Below are positions 5,322 through 5,443 of a stretch of DNA of 5,443 nt, piece after piece. Source of the DNA: AB-137-C09 sp964458185 (lineage in GTDB: Bacteria > Pseudomonadota > Zetaproteobacteria > Mariprofundales > Mariprofundaceae); NCBI GenBank assembly GCA_964458185.1, contig CAYWFG010000048.1:1-5443 (forward strand), read 5' to 3'. The notes beneath the pieces were generated by a model. That model was not told the DNA's origin. It saw nothing but the letters and a program-made list of their open reading frames with translations, and made no database searches. How positions within the stretch are numbered: the stretch's first letter is position 1; every line of letters begins with the position of its first letter. The position numbers were made by a program, and so were the translations under genes.

Positions 5322-5443
5322 ATGTATGATGTAAAATATGAAAAAAAAGCTTGGAAGTTCTTAAGAAAAGTTGATGCAAAGCAGCGTCAAATAATCACGA
5401 ATAAAATTTCTAGGTACGCCATAAGTCCAAGTGAGTCTCATAA
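5322..5443 (+). CDS. RelE/ParE-family toxin, 5' part only
   Basis: From ATG 5322 a frame runs off the window end, giving 40 residues. It opens MYDVKYEKKAWKFLRKVDAK and continues RQIITNKISRYAISPSESH. This is the usual start of RelE-type toxins: a first strand of the form (Y)xVxYxxKAxKFLxK, then an Arg/Lys-rich helix RQxIxxKIxxYA and a proline turn. Family members are normally about 85-100 residues and cleave mRNA on the ribosome (RelE) or block gyrase (ParE); the catalytic C-terminus is outside the window. No antitoxin gene is seen upstream, so the partner, if any, should lie downstream in HigBA-like order. The ribosome binding site is poor, consistent with a very short leader or with low expression. 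Confidence 0.7.
   Translation, partial: MYDVKYEKKAWKFLRKVDAKQRQIITNKISRYAISPSESH

Noticed and set aside
1..5443. CRISPR arrays, tRNA or rRNA genes
   Set aside because: No regularly spaced direct repeats and no tRNA- or rRNA-like sequence were seen on either strand.

Overview
The window is AT-rich and carries Shine-Dalgarno sites typical of low-GC Gram-positive bacteria (AAGGTGGGG before one ATG, AAGAAGG before a GTG start). Together with closely packed and overlapping genes this suggests a member of the Bacillota, probably Bacillus-like. That assignment is an inference; no housekeeping gene is present to confirm it. The content (peptide-modification genes, a PIN-like nuclease, a toxin gene, a possible transposase scrap) is typical of an accessory region.

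Region 1-300: a leftward partial reading frame begins at a GTG (192) with a signal-peptide-like N-terminus, then appears broken by a one-base shift in a short homopolymer. Upstream of it lie a 10-bp palindrome (211-220) and a long imperfect inverted repeat (222-262).

Region 299-3600: a compact rightward operon that looks like a biosynthetic cluster for a ribosomally synthesised and post-translationally modified peptide (RiPP). A sigma-A-type promoter (299-327) precedes a 51-codon gene (354-509) whose product has a charged leader-like part and a short aromatic C-terminus ending in His-Cys-Asp. Then come a leucine-rich-repeat protein with an N-terminal alpha/beta domain (518-1743, two frames joined at a run of nine T), a JmjC/cupin-type Fe(II)/2-oxoglutarate oxygenase (1727-2620) and a radical SAM-SPASM enzyme (2617-3600). 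The last three genes overlap, which suggests translational coupling. My reading is that the small peptide is the substrate, the radical SAM enzyme installs a crosslink or epimerisation, the oxygenase hydroxylates a residue, and the LRR protein is a scaffold, recognition or immunity partner. I do not recognise this combination as a named system.

Region 3601-3927: no convincing intact gene. Three short inverted repeats and a relatively GC-rich stretch with a minus-strand 44-codon frame reminiscent of an IS3-type OrfA fragment suggest a decayed insertion.

Region 3928-5124: a separate gene for a coiled-coil protein with a C-terminal NYN/PIN-like (Zc3h12a-type) ribonuclease domain, which could act in defence or RNA decay.

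Region 5125-5443: a short spacer, a promoter overlapped by an inverted repeat, and the start of a RelE/ParE-type toxin gene cut by the window end.

Both apparent frameshifts (T5 at 61-65 and T9 at 578-586) would be repaired by adding one base to a homopolymer. Sequencing undercalls must therefore be excluded before a biological explanation is preferred.
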